NCBI GenBank assembly: GCA_013298625.1
Contig: JAAFIF010000013.1
Location: 1-64,000 of the forward strand
Origin: Myxococcales bacterium
GTDB lineage: Bacteria; Myxococcota_A; Polyangia; Polyangiales; Ga0077539
Length of the DNA: 64,000 nt
Reading direction: 5' to 3'
How positions within the stretch are numbered: the stretch's first letter is position 1; each line of letters begins with the position of its first letter. Below the pieces are notes generated by a model that was not told where the DNA came from, did no database searches, and was given only the letters and a program-made list of their open reading frames with translations. A program made the translations under genes and the position numbers. This document shows positions 40,525-49,428 of the stretch, one piece after another.

Positions 40525-42195
40525 ATGGACGGATCAGGGAGCTCTCAGCGACGCTGCGCGGACGCCATCATCGACACATTAGAGTCGGTCGGCGTCGATG
40601 TGATCACTGGAATTCCTGGCGGGGCCATCAGCGCGACGTACGACGCGCTCGTCGGTCGCAGCGCGATCCGCGCGGTCCACGTGCGGCACGAGAGCGCCGC
40701 GGGATTCATGGCGATCGGGCAGCACAAGGCAAGACCAGGTGCTCTTCCGTGCGTCTTCGTGACCTCTGGGCCGGGCGTGACGAACTTGATGACCGGGCTC
40801 GCCGCGGCGCACGGCGAGCGCACGCCGATGCTGGTGATCGCGGGAGAAGTTCCACGGTCGCGCTTCGGTCGCGGCGCGCTGCAAGAGGGCTCTGCGGCGA
40901 TGCTGGACGTGCTCTCGATGGTGCGCTCGGTCACGGTCTCGCGTGAAGAGCTGTCGCTGCCAGGCGCGGTCGCGCACCGAATCGCCCTCGGCGCCGAGAG
41001 GGCGCGCGCGCAGAGAGGGCCCGTGTTCTTCACGCTCCCGCTCGACGTGGCGGTCGCGACGGTGCAGTCGACGTCGACGCTCGCGCGCTCAACGAGCGAG
41101 CCCGCCTTGGACGAGCACGCATTGCTCGCGGCGGTCGCTGAGCTGCGGCGCGCGAGCAATCCGCTGATCCTCGTGGGCGCGGGGGCGCGCGGCGCATCCG
41201 CGCTCGTGCGCAAGCTCTCGCGGCATCTGGGGGCTCCGGTGATCTCGTCGCCCCGCGCCAAGGGCGTCCTGCGCGCGGATGATCCGTACTACCTCGGCGT
41301 CTTCGGTTACGGCGGGCACACTTCCGCATCAACGTGGCTCGCCGAGCATCGACCGGACGTCACCCTCGCGTTGGGCTGTGGCTTCTCCGAGCCGAGCACG
41401 AACAGCTGGTCGCCAGCGCTGACGCCGTCGCGATCGTTGATCCAAGTCGACGTCGACCCTTCGAACATGGGTCGCAACTACGCAGTGGATATCCCCATTG
41501 GGGCGGACTGTTCGCGGTTCATCGAGGCGCTGCTGGCGCGCATCCCAGCGGGGCCGAGTCGCGCCGACCTGACGGGAATGCGGCTGCTCGACGCCGACGA
41601 GTGCCAGCGCGATCGGTCGCCGCTGCGGCCAGAGCGCGTGCTGACCGTTCTGCAGTCGGAGCTTCCGAAGGGCACGGTCTTCACGTCGGACATCGGCGAG
41701 CACCTGCTGTTTGCCATTCACTATCTTCGCTGTGACGATCCCAGCGAGTTCTGGGCGTCGACGGCGCTCGGCACGATGGGCTCGGGTATCGGCGCCGCCG
41801 AAGGGCACGCGCTCGCGGATCGCTCGCGTCGGGTCGTGTCGATCTGCGGCGATTTTGGCTTTCAGATGTACGGCGGCGAGCTGTCGACGTGCGTGCAAGA
41901 GCAGCTGCCCGTCACCTTTGTGGTGATGAACGACAGCCGCATGCGCATGGTCGAGGCCGGCGTGCAGCGGATCTACGGTCGCGGCGTGTCCATGTTGGGG
42001 CCGCGCGTTGATTTCGCGGCGATCGCCGCGGCGCACGGGGCGAAGGGCTATCGGGTCGAGACCGTGGACGAGCTGCGCGCCGCGCTTCGGGCTCCGACGA
42101 CGGGCCCGGTCGTGCTCGACGTGTGCATCGATCGGACCGCGGCGTTCGCCATCAACGGACGAGTCAAAGAGATCAGCAATTTTACTGCGAAGTAG
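40525..42195 (+). CDS. Thiamine-diphosphate enzyme, acetolactate-synthase-like
   Basis: A 556-residue three-domain TPP enzyme. N-terminal PYR domain: ITGIPGGAISATYDAL, with the cofactor-activating Glu56 in VRHESAAGFMA and the SGPGVTNLMTGLA block. Central domain: NPLILVGAGARGASALVRKL. C-terminal PP domain: the ALGTMGSGIGAAEGHAL block, then the metal site GDFGFQMYGGEL ... VVMNDSRMRM. That site keeps the GD...N spacing, although the usual GDG/GDGxF reads GDF. Relatives include acetolactate synthase, sulfoacetaldehyde acetyltransferase and benzaldehyde-lyase-like carboligases; I cannot choose among them. No regulatory ACT subunit is nearby, which argues against branched-chain amino acid synthesis. 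AAGGAG precedes the ATG. The KAS III-hydrolase gene follows after 66 bp, so a joint secondary-metabolite step is likely. Confidence 0.85.
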   Translation: MDGSGSSQRRCADAIIDTLESVGVDVITGIPGGAISATYDALVGRSAIRAVHVRHESAAGFMAIGQHKARPGALPCVFVTSGPGVTNLMTGLAAAHGERTPMLVIAGEVPRSRFGRGALQEGSAAMLDVLSMVRSVTVSREELSLPGAVAHRIALGAERARAQRGPVFFTLPLDVAVATVQSTSTLARSTSEPALDEHALLAAVAELRRASNPLILVGAGARGASALVRKLSRHLGAPVISSPRAKGVLRADDPYYLGVFGYGGHTSASTWLAEHRPDVTLALGCGFSEPSTNSWSPALTPSRSLIQVDVDPSNMGRNYAVDIPIGADCSRFIEALLARIPAGPSRADLTGMRLLDADECQRDRSPLRPERVLTVLQSELPKGTVFTSDIGEHLLFAIHYLRCDDPSEFWASTALGTMGSGIGAAEGHALADRSRRVVSICGDFGFQMYGGELSTCVQEQLPVTFVVMNDSRMRMVEAGVQRIYGRGVSMLGPRVDFAAIAAAHGAKGYRVETVDELRAALRAPTTGPVVLDVCIDRTAAFAINGRVKEISNFTAK

Positions 42196-42261
42196 TCGCT
42201 TTCGGCGCCTCCCACGGCGAGCCGTGCGGCGCGGCGATTCGCGGGCAACACGGAGAGTCGC

Positions 42262-44490
42262 ATGAATGAAAAGCACCCCTCAGCGCCGGGCCCGGCGCTC
42301 GACTCGGTCCGCACGAGACGCGCGGGGATCCGATCACTGGCGCTCGGGTTTCCGAGCGTCCTGCGCACCAACGACTATTGGCGAATCAAGTATCCCACGA
42401 TGGTCGAGCGCGCCGAGCTGTTCGGCCTCGCGGCGATTTGGCTGCGTCAGGACGGATCGAAGCGAAGCGCCTTCGACGAGGTGATGGACCCCTATCGGTC
42501 GGACCCGTTTTTGGGCGCGGTCGAGCGTCGCGTGCGAGCGCCGGACGAGACGGCGTTGTCGATGGAGGCGCGCGCGGCGCGCGGCGCGCTCGCCGCGGCG
42601 GGGCTCGGCGCTGGGGACGTGGGGCTGACCCTGGTGTCGTCGTTCGTCGGCGATCGCTTGGGCGTCGGAAACGCTGCGTATCTCGCGGCCGAGCTCGGTC
42701 TCTCGGGCCCGGCGATCAACTACGGGTCTGCCTGTTCGGGCTCGCTCGTCGGGCTCAGGCTCGCGAGCCAGTTGGTCGAGTCGGGGTCGCACGAGCGAGT
42801 GATGGTGGTGTCGTCCACGTCGAACTCGGTGCAAGTGCGCGACGACGACTCGGTCGGATGGTTCGTCGGCGACGGCGCAGCAGCGATGATCATCGAGCCG
42901 GCCGCCGAGGGGTTCGGCGTGCTCGGCGGGCACGTGTTCAACTCCGTCGAGACGAATGACATGTTCGTCATTCAGTCTTTTCAAGACGGCGAAGACGGAA
43001 CCCGATTCGAGACCCTCGGCACGCCTCGCTCCGGCGCGATCGCAAAGAACACCGCCGAGCCCTACCTCCATCGAGCAGTGGCCGCAGCCCTCGCCGACGC
43101 GGGCGTCTCTCTCGCTTCGATCAACTTCTTCGTCTTCAACACCCCGACCGCTTGGTACGCAGACTTTTGCGCGCGCGAGCTCGGTATTTCGTCGGACAAG
43201 TACCTTTCGATCTACCCTCGCTACGGCAACGTCGGCGCGGTGCTCGCGCCCGCGGCGCTCTACCACGCGCTCGAAGAGCGCAAGGTCAATCGGGGCGACC
43301 TGGTGTTGCTCTATTCCATTGGCAGCACGTCCACCGCGGCGGCCATGGTGATCCGCGTGGGGGACGTGGCGCTCGGACCGTTTCCCGCGAAGCCGCCGGT
43401 GCCCAACGCGGATTTGCCTGCGCGTCCAGCGATCGAACCAGAACCGATCGCAGCGTCCCCTTCGCCGACCGTCGCGCCGCGCGCGATCGGCCGCGCGCCG
43501 TCGGTCGAGCTGCGCGCGATGGTCGAGCGCTCGTGGGGCGCCGCGCTGCCTGCGTCCGTCGCGGCTGCGATCGCTGCTCCCGAGCGGGTGAGCGCCGAGT
43601 CCCTCGCCGAGCGATTCGTGTTCGACCACCACGTTTCCGTGGGCGAGGGGCGCGCGGTGTTCGTGCGCGAGCGGTTCACGCTCCGGGGGCTGCTCAGCTC
43701 TCCGCGCCGCGCGGTCCTGCTGCTGCCAGGGCCCATCTGTCGCGAGAGCGTCTACGAAATCGACGTCGACGGCTACCGCCTGCAGAGCGCGCTCGCGGAC
43801 GAAGGGTTCTTCGTCTATTCGCTCGAGTACGCGGGGGTCGGTCGAAGCTCGCTGCCGCCCGACGGCCGGGACGCGCGGCACGCGATGTTGGTCGACGACG
43901 CGCGGGCTGCGCTTCGACACGTTCGCGCGCTGCGGTGGCTCTCGCCTGTCGACGTGTTGGGAGAGTCCAACGGCGCAGCGATCGCGACGGAGCTCGCCGA
44001 CGACGACGGCGATGTTCGCTCGTGCGTTCTATCCGCGGTGCTCTTCGAACACGGGACGAGAAAGTTCAAGCACGTGTTTCAGAGCCCCGCGTTTCTGTCG
44101 TTTCTCTCGTCGATTCCAGGGGGATATTTGGAGGTCTCTGCGCCCTACTACGCGAACATCCTGGCCAACTCGTCTCCCGCTGTTTCGAGAGCAGTGCTCG
44201 CGACGCAGCCTGGGCGGTACGCGATCGCGCCGCTGCTCGAGCCGCGGGTGTTGCCCTGGTACGACGCGACGCGGGCGAAGGTCCCTGCGCTCGTGTTGCA
44301 GGGCGCCCTCGACAACATCGCGCTCCCGTCGGATCTACCGTTGTTCGCGGCGGCCTACGGCAGCGCGGGCGGAGGCCGCGCATCGGCGATGGTGCTGAGC
44401 GGGGCGGGGCACATTCCACGCATGGAGCCGCGGCCGATCGCTGATCGCTGGCTTGGCGAAGTGCTGCGCTTTCTTCGCTCGAGCTGCTGA
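42262..44490 (+). CDS. KAS III-like acyltransferase fused to alpha/beta hydrolase
   Basis: A 742-residue two-domain protein. Residues ~20-350 are a FabH/KAS III-type thiolase fold: active Cys158 in GSACSGS, the VGWFVGDGAAAMII glycine loop, and Asn323 in YGNVGAVLAP. The residue where FabH has His (135 after the Cys and 30 before the Asn) is Asn293 (FNTPTAW). A Pro/Ala linker (~350-400) leads to an alpha/beta hydrolase (~405-742): oxyanion region LLPGPI, nucleophile GESNGA (Ser569), Asp in GALDN, His in GAGHIPRM, so a full triad. KAS III homologues without the His are known as acyltransferases rather than condensing enzymes. The hydrolase may release or edit the product. CGGAGAG precedes the ATG. 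Pairs with the TPP enzyme upstream. Confidence 0.85.
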   Translation: MNEKHPSAPGPALDSVRTRRAGIRSLALGFPSVLRTNDYWRIKYPTMVERAELFGLAAIWLRQDGSKRSAFDEVMDPYRSDPFLGAVERRVRAPDETALSMEARAARGALAAAGLGAGDVGLTLVSSFVGDRLGVGNAAYLAAELGLSGPAINYGSACSGSLVGLRLASQLVESGSHERVMVVSSTSNSVQVRDDDSVGWFVGDGAAAMIIEPAAEGFGVLGGHVFNSVETNDMFVIQSFQDGEDGTRFETLGTPRSGAIAKNTAEPYLHRAVAAALADAGVSLASINFFVFNTPTAWYADFCARELGISSDKYLSIYPRYGNVGAVLAPAALYHALEERKVNRGDLVLLYSIGSTSTAAAMVIRVGDVALGPFPAKPPVPNADLPARPAIEPEPIAASPSPTVAPRAIGRAPSVELRAMVERSWGAALPASVAAAIAAPERVSAESLAERFVFDHHVSVGEGRAVFVRERFTLRGLLSSPRRAVLLLPGPICRESVYEIDVDGYRLQSALADEGFFVYSLEYAGVGRSSLPPDGRDARHAMLVDDARAALRHVRALRWLSPVDVLGESNGAAIATELADDDGDVRSCVLSAVLFEHGTRKFKHVFQSPAFLSFLSSIPGGYLEVSAPYYANILANSSPAVSRAVLATQPGRYAIAPLLEPRVLPWYDATRAKVPALVLQGALDNIALPSDLPLFAAAYGSAGGGRASAMVLSGAGHIPRMEPRPIADRWLGEVLRFLRSSC

Positions 44491-44524
44491 CGTTTCTCGG
44501 CGCGGCGTAGCGTCGGGGTCGGGA

Positions 44525-46054
44525 TCAGTTCAGGACGATCAGGCCGCCGAGCTCGGTCTGCGACGTGAAGCGATCTGCGGTGAGCAGGCTGTTGACCGCG
44601 AGCGAGTTGATCTCCTGGCCCTGGCCTGCGTACACGACGGTGACGCCCGGGAGCACCTGGCGCGCGGCGAGCCCAGAGGTCCAGTTGAACCGGGTAAACG
44701 AGCTCGTGTCGCAATAGAGCAGCTCGGACGTGGGCGAGGCTGCGCCGAGGTTGATGCGACGGATCGAGTTGCCGTAGGCGCACCCGACGTTGCCAGCGTC
44801 CGCAGGTCCGCGGGCGTAGTAGAGATTCTGGCCGACGACCGCGACGCCGTCGATGTATTCAGAGCCCGGGCCGGCGAGCACAGGGGCGATCGGCTTGGCC
44901 AGCGGCGAGATCGAGTCGTCGAGCAGGGCGTCGGCGGAGACGCAGCTGATTCCGGTGGCGGGGCCGCAGCCGGGGATGAGCTCGAACGTGGGTGAATAAT
45001 TGCTGCCGCAGCCGACCACGAGGCACACGCGGTCTTGGCTCGCCGTCGCGCCGCGGACGGACTGCACGTCATGGTGCCCAGGAAAGAACCCGACGCCCGG
45101 CGCCGGGCCCGGCGGCAGAAACGAGACGTCGCCGACGACGTTGGCGCTGCCGTTCCAGTAGCGGCCGCGGACCGAGAGGGGGCCGTTGAGCCCGAAGCCG
45201 TAGAACGGATTCGCGAAGCGCGGGAGAAACACTGGCTCGTTGGCCTTCTTGACGAAGAGCTGCCCCGCCTCGTCGCCGACGGCGATCGATCCGTCCCGCA
45301 GCCGCGTGAGGCCCGACGGGTACACCATTCCGTTGGGCGGCATGGTGGGCGGATTGCTGTTGCGGGCGATCGTGTAGGTGTTGGTGACGCTGAGCGCGAG
45401 CGGCGTCACGAGGTTCGCGGGCGACCACGAATAGCTCACTTCGTACACGCGAAAGCTGCTGGTCGCGAGCGGGTCGAACAGCTGCGCGGGCTGAATGACC
45501 GCGTCGAGCAACAACAGCGTCCCCTGCGTGCGAAACAGCCCCGTCCGCTGCGACGAGACCGACACGATGCGCAGCGGCACGTTCAGCGGCGACCCCGCAG
45601 GCATCGCCACTTCGAAGGGAATCCCGCCGAGCTGCGTGTACCCGAAGATCCTCGGCGCGCCGCCCGCCGTCGGCGACGGCTGCGCTGCGAATACAACGAC
45701 GGAGTCGGCCTCGACGTCCTTCGTCACGACGCCCTGCCCGAACGTCGCCGCGGTAAACGGAATCGCCGTCGTCGTGATCGCCTGCACCGCTTGCCCTTCG
45801 CTCGCCCCCTGCGCCACCGGGCGCGGCGCCGCGCTCTCGAACCGCGCCGCGCTGCGAGAGAGCCACTCGGACGCGCTCTGCGCGCGATCTCCCCGCAGCC
45901 GCGCCGCGGCGAACACCGCGTCGAGGTCCGTTTGGTCCTGCGGTGTCGCTGCGCTCAGCTCGCCTGGCCGAGCGATGTTCGAATCCTCGACAGGGGCGCA
46001 CGCGCCCAACGCACAGGTGATCGACAGACCCACAGCAAACTGAGCGATCCGCAT
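44525..46054 (-). CDS. Predicted outer-surface lipoprotein, 509 residues
   Basis: No family recognised. The signal peptide with lipobox LGACA is followed by a short acidic segment. The first ~120 residues look helical and Ala/Arg-rich (AARLRGDRAQSASEWLSRS). The rest is strand-rich, with repeated Gly/Asn/Ser loops and short phrases such as MVYPSGLTRLRDGSIAVGDEAG and YIDGVAVVGQNLYYARG that suggest a propeller (NHL/SMP-30-like). A Cys-containing insertion (CLVVGCGSNYSP ... CGPATGISC) may form disulfides. The ATG at 46054 has GGAGGAGAG upstream, a strong ribosome binding site; longer readings are not supported. Converges on the KAS III fusion gene across 34 bp. Confidence 0.75.
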   Translation of the reverse strand: MRIAQFAVGLSITCALGACAPVEDSNIARPGELSAATPQDQTDLDAVFAAARLRGDRAQSASEWLSRSAARFESAAPRPVAQGASEGQAVQAITTTAIPFTAATFGQGVVTKDVEADSVVVFAAQPSPTAGGAPRIFGYTQLGGIPFEVAMPAGSPLNVPLRIVSVSSQRTGLFRTQGTLLLLDAVIQPAQLFDPLATSSFRVYEVSYSWSPANLVTPLALSVTNTYTIARNSNPPTMPPNGMVYPSGLTRLRDGSIAVGDEAGQLFVKKANEPVFLPRFANPFYGFGLNGPLSVRGRYWNGSANVVGDVSFLPPGPAPGVGFFPGHHDVQSVRGATASQDRVCLVVGCGSNYSPTFELIPGCGPATGISCVSADALLDDSISPLAKPIAPVLAGPGSEYIDGVAVVGQNLYYARGPADAGNVGCAYGNSIRRINLGAASPTSELLYCDTSSFTRFNWTSGLAARQVLPGVTVVYAGQGQEINSLAVNSLLTADRFTSQTELGGLIVLN

Positions 46055-46401
46055 TCGTGCTCTCCTCCGCGCAGCCCGGTGAGGGGCAAAAGAACAGACA
46101 ACGTAAAATATGGCGGATCGGCAAAAGTGCCAGAGAAAAAAAGAGAATTCGTCGCTCACCCTGTCGGCGACACCCGTATTGGTTCGTTATTTCAGAGGCC
46201 CTGTCGGATGAATCACGACTCATGAAATGGACTCGCTGCTGCTCCCTCTGCCCAGAAATACGCTGGCGACCGGGCGTGTGCGCGGTGTGCGGGCGTGTGA
46301 GCCATTGTGACAACAGTTTTGTGTGTGCTCCATCCTAGCGAGTCGGACTAAACTGCACCCCCTTCACAAACGCGTGCGGGCGCAACAACACAGGACCCTT
46401 C
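46055..46401. other. AT-richer intergenic region with candidate regulatory sites
   Basis: 347 bp between divergent genes, clearly less GC-rich than the rest (for example 46095-46155). It holds GGCAAAAGTGCC at about 46112-46123, the near-palindrome TGAATCACGACTCATG at 46209-46224, and a TAAACT -10-like hexamer at 46349-46354, 47 nt before the ATG at 46402. A Cys-rich 38-codon frame (46222-46338) carries a CxxC...CxxC pattern; I do not call it a gene. Confidence 0.5.
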
Positions 46402-46863
46402 ATGTTTCTCGAACAAGTTCAACGCCAGGGGAGGGTGTGCTCAGGAGTGCTCGGCTCGGTCACGATCGCGGTGTGGGACGAGACTCCCACGATGGAGCAA
46501 GCGCGCATGGTCGTCAGCTCGCTGACGCGTATGTCTCGCTCGCACAAAGAGTTCGCGCTCATGGCCGTGCTCGGTCGCAACTGTTCGATCCCCGATGGGC
46601 CCATTCGTGAACTCATCGTCGACGAGATGCGTCGCGCGTCGTCGCAGATTCGCGCGCTCGCCAACGTCGTCGAGAGCGACGGCTTCGCGGCGGCCGCCGT
46701 GCGCGCCGTCGTCACGGGCATGGCCGTGATGCTGCGCCCCGCTCACCAGGTGAAGACCTTCACGTCCGTGCACGACGCCACGGGCTTCTTGCAGTCGTTT
46801 TTGCCCCGCACCGCCAGCGCCAACGCGCTCAGCGACGCGGTCGTCGAGCTGCGCGCCCGCTGA
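46402..46863 (+). CDS. Small conserved-looking protein, 153 residues, unknown
   Basis: No family recognised with confidence. The protein is soluble, alternating beta and alpha (VTIAVWDETPTMEQARMVVSSL, then EFALMAVLGRNCSIPDGPIRELIVDEMRRA), and resembles the size and pattern of STAS-like or SpoIIAA-like domains found in myxobacteria, including the closing FTSVHDATGFLQSFL segment. The usual phosphorylatable Ser motif of SpoIIAA is not evident. An AGGA lies just before the ATG, and a TAAACT -10 candidate lies 47 nt upstream. It converges on the TetR gene with 2 bp between stops. A role as an anti-anti-sigma-like partner is speculation. Confidence 0.65.
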   Translation: MFLEQVQRQGRVCSGVLGSVTIAVWDETPTMEQARMVVSSLTRMSRSHKEFALMAVLGRNCSIPDGPIRELIVDEMRRASSQIRALANVVESDGFAAAAVRAVVTGMAVMLRPAHQVKTFTSVHDATGFLQSFLPRTASANALSDAVVELRAR

Positions 46864-46865
46864 GC

Positions 46866-47522
46866 TCAGCGCTTCTCGAGGCCGCGAAGCCACAGCTCTG
46901 CCAGCTGCGCCGCCGCCTTGTCGAGGCCGCCAGCGCGCGCCTCGCCGAGCGCCCACGTCAACGTCACCCCGTCGAGCGCGCCGAACAACGCCCGCGCCAT
47001 CACTCGAGGCGACACGTCGTCGCGAAACTCCCCCGATCGCTGTCCGTCCGCGATCACTGACGCCATGAACTCGAGGTACTCGACGAAGCGCTTCGAGCCG
47101 TACTGCCGCAGCAGCCGCGTGCTCTGCCTGAGGTTCACCGTGATGACCTCGGCGAGCTCTCGCTGCCCTTCGAGCAGCCCCAGCTGCATCTCGATCAGCC
47201 GTCGCAGACGCGCGCTCGCGCCCTCGTGCTTCGCGAGCTCTGTGCGAAGCGCGGTGAGCAGCCGCTCGGTCCTGTCTTCGAACAGCGACTCGAGCACGTC
47301 GTCCTTGCTGTCGAAGTACAAGTAGATGGTCCCGTCGGCGACGCCCGCGGCCTTCGCGATCTCGCTCACGCGCGAGGCGTAGAAGCCCTTCTTCGCGAAG
47401 ACCTTCACCGCTGCGCGCAGGATCCGCTCGCGCTTGTCGTCGGTGCGCTTGCGCCCGCCGCCCTTGGCGCGCCCTTCGCTCGATGCCGCTTCGCCGCGTC
47501 GAATGAATCGCCGTTCAGTCAC
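46866..47522 (-). CDS. TetR/AcrR-family transcriptional regulator
   Basis: A 218-residue dimeric repressor-type protein. A basic, disordered N-terminal extension (~27 residues) precedes the DNA-binding helix-turn-helix: ILRAAVKVFAKKGF, then VSEIAKAAGVADGTIYLYFDSKDDVLESLF at ~32-80. The C-terminal domain (GLLEGQRELAEVITVNLRQSTRLLRQYGSKRFVEYL) is of the type seen in YsiA/FadR-like regulators that respond to acyl-CoAs, so a fatty-acid-derived ligand is possible. The start is a GTG at 47522. Its targets are not evident; the KAS III/TPP pair lies 2.4 kb away and could be one, but nothing in the sequence proves it. Confidence 0.9.
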   Translation of the reverse strand: MTERRFIRRGEAASSEGRAKGGGRKRTDDKRERILRAAVKVFAKKGFYASRVSEIAKAAGVADGTIYLYFDSKDDVLESLFEDRTERLLTALRTELAKHEGASARLRRLIEMQLGLLEGQRELAEVITVNLRQSTRLLRQYGSKRFVEYLEFMASVIADGQRSGEFRDDVSPRVMARALFGALDGVTLTWALGEARAGGLDKAAAQLAELWLRGLEKR

Positions 47523-47633
47523 GGCTTCGGCGGTATCACAGAGCGAAAACAGCGGTCAAACGCGGCTCCCGCGTCCGCGCAAATCCCGCGCACAGAACGG
47601 CCCCCGCCAGCTGGCCCCCCTTCGCCGTCGTGC

Positions 47634-49340
47634 TCAGTCCAGCTTGTCGTCGCTCGAGGGCTGCCTGCGCGCGAGCTCTTCGAACAGGTCTCGGCACTCG
47701 GGCCGGCCTCGCAGGTGCTTGAGCAGCGCGTCGCTCGCCTCGGAGAAGCTCTTCTCGAGCCCGAGTCCCTCGCGCGTCTTGTTCGTCACCTTCTCGCGGC
47801 CCTGCGCGAGGTCGTCTTCGAGCGCCTCTGCGTAGCGCGAGAGCTGCCCGCGAAGCTCTTCGATCTGCCTTCGCAGGTCCCGCGCTTGTGTGTCCTTGCG
47901 GGCAGCCTTGGCCTCGCGGTCCATCAGCTGCTCGCGGCGCATCTCGACGCGGGCGATCGCCGCGCCCACTTGCTCGTGCACCGCGCGCAGCGTCGCTCCG
48001 GAGGCGCCTGCGCGCTCTTGCTGCTCGGCTTGCGACCGCGCTTGTACGAGGGACTTCTCGCCGATCTGCAGCTTGTCGCGCAGGTCCGAGACCGCTTCGG
48101 ACTCGGTCGCGGCGTCGCGAAGCACCCGAGACTCTTCGTGGGCGAGCTCTTCGACCTTGCGGCCGATCTCTGCGCGCAGCGCGCGGCCGCGCTTCTCAAG
48201 CGCCTCGAGCCTGCGCGAGAGCGAAGCCACTTCGCCTTCGAGCTTCGACGCCCTGCTCGCCAGCGTCCACGCGCTCTCGAGGTGACCGGCGATCTCGTTG
48301 GGAACCTCGTTGCCCGGCCACGCGCGAGCGACCATGCGCGCGAAGTGCGCCGCGCGCGTCGCCCACTCGGCCACGCCCGCGCTCGGCGCCGGCGGCGGCG
48401 CGGGGCTCTGCACCGGCGCGTCGCTGAGCTGCAGGACCTCCCACGGAGACGACGGCATCGAGCGCTGCAGCGCCTTGAGGTCCTCCGAGAGGTGGTGGGC
48501 GTCCTTGTAGCGCTTGTCCAAGGTCTTTTGCAGGAGCTTCAGGATGATCGCTTCTGCAGAAGGCGGCAGGTCCGGGCGCAGCATGCGCGGGTTCGGCGGC
48601 GGACCGCTGCGCTGCATCTCGAGCAGCGTCTCGCGGTCGTGCGAGCGAAACGGGAGCTGCCCGGTGACCATCTCGAAGAAGAGAATCCCGAGCGCGTACA
48701 GGTCGCTCTGCGGGATCGCGTCTTCGCCGCGGGCTTGCTCGGGGGCCATGTACTCGGGCGTTCCGAACACTGCGCCCTTGGGGGCGAGGCGCGGGTCGCG
48801 CGCCAGCGCAGCGAGGCCGAAATCGAGGATCTTGACGAAGTCCTTGCGGCCGCCGCGGTTGGTCAGATGGATGTTGTCGCTCTTCAGGTCGCGGTGCACC
48901 ACGCCGAGGTCGTGCGCGCGGCCGAGCGCGGCGCCCATCTGCTCGAGGATGTCCACCGCGCGCGCGATCGGAAACGGTCCCTTCGAGATCTCCGTGGAGA
49001 GCGGCGTCCCCATGAGAAACTCCATCACCAGATAGAGCTCGCCCTCTTCGGTCTCGCCAATGTCGTGAATGTCGATGATGTGCGCGTGATCGACGCGGTT
49101 GGCCGCGCGCGCTTCGCGCAGCATCCACGCGCGCAAGTGCGACTCGCCGCGCAGATCCGGGCGAATGAGCTTGAGCGCGACCGTTCGATCGATGAGCACG
49201 TGCCGCGCGCGGTACACGACGCCCATACCGCCTTCGCCGAGCCGCTGCTCGAGTCGATAGCGACCTGCGACCACGCGGCCGAGGTAGGGGTCATTGGATT
49301 TCTTCGCGGGCGGCGTCGGAGGTTGAGCCTTGACTGTCAC
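47634..49340 (-). CDS. Soluble Ser/Thr protein kinase with coiled-coil tail
   Basis: A 568-residue Hanks-type kinase. The kinase domain at ~20-290 has GEGGMGVVYRARH, Lys in VALKLI, the HRDLKSDN catalytic loop, DFGLAALARD, and the GTPEYMAPEQ activation segment, all intact. A Pro-rich linker is followed by a long coiled coil (~380-545) rich in Glu, Arg and Leu heptads. No membrane span is present, so unlike many bacterial kinases it is cytosolic and probably oligomeric. I chose the GTG at 49340: it begins with TVKAQPPTPPAKK and leaves the kinase N-lobe close to the start; upstream codons look non-coding. It lies 88 bp after the triple-barrel gene on the same strand. Confidence 0.9.
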   Translation of the reverse strand: MTVKAQPPTPPAKKSNDPYLGRVVAGRYRLEQRLGEGGMGVVYRARHVLIDRTVALKLIRPDLRGESHLRAWMLREARAANRVDHAHIIDIHDIGETEEGELYLVMEFLMGTPLSTEISKGPFPIARAVDILEQMGAALGRAHDLGVVHRDLKSDNIHLTNRGGRKDFVKILDFGLAALARDPRLAPKGAVFGTPEYMAPEQARGEDAIPQSDLYALGILFFEMVTGQLPFRSHDRETLLEMQRSGPPPNPRMLRPDLPPSAEAIILKLLQKTLDKRYKDAHHLSEDLKALQRSMPSSPWEVLQLSDAPVQSPAPPPAPSAGVAEWATRAAHFARMVARAWPGNEVPNEIAGHLESAWTLASRASKLEGEVASLSRRLEALEKRGRALRAEIGRKVEELAHEESRVLRDAATESEAVSDLRDKLQIGEKSLVQARSQAEQQERAGASGATLRAVHEQVGAAIARVEMRREQLMDREAKAARKDTQARDLRRQIEELRGQLSRYAEALEDDLAQGREKVTNKTREGLGLEKSFSEASDALLKHLRGRPECRDLFEELARRQPSSDDKLD

Positions 49341-49428
49341 TGTGTGCGAACCCTCGCAGTCAACGAGCCTACCCAGTGCCGCCGCGCTCGGTACAGACCA
49401 GAGTTGAAATGCTGGGCCATTCTCTCGC

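Noticed and set aside
40525-42195. Housekeeping acetolactate synthase (ilvB)
   Set aside because: No ilvN or ilvC neighbour, an altered GDF motif at the cofactor site, and pairing with a KAS III-hydrolase fusion argue for another role; the symbol was therefore withheld.
46112-46140. Sigma-54 promoter suggested by TGGCAC near TTTTGC on the minus strand
   Set aside because: The GG and GC elements are 7 rather than 10 bases apart, so the -24/-12 spacing is wrong.
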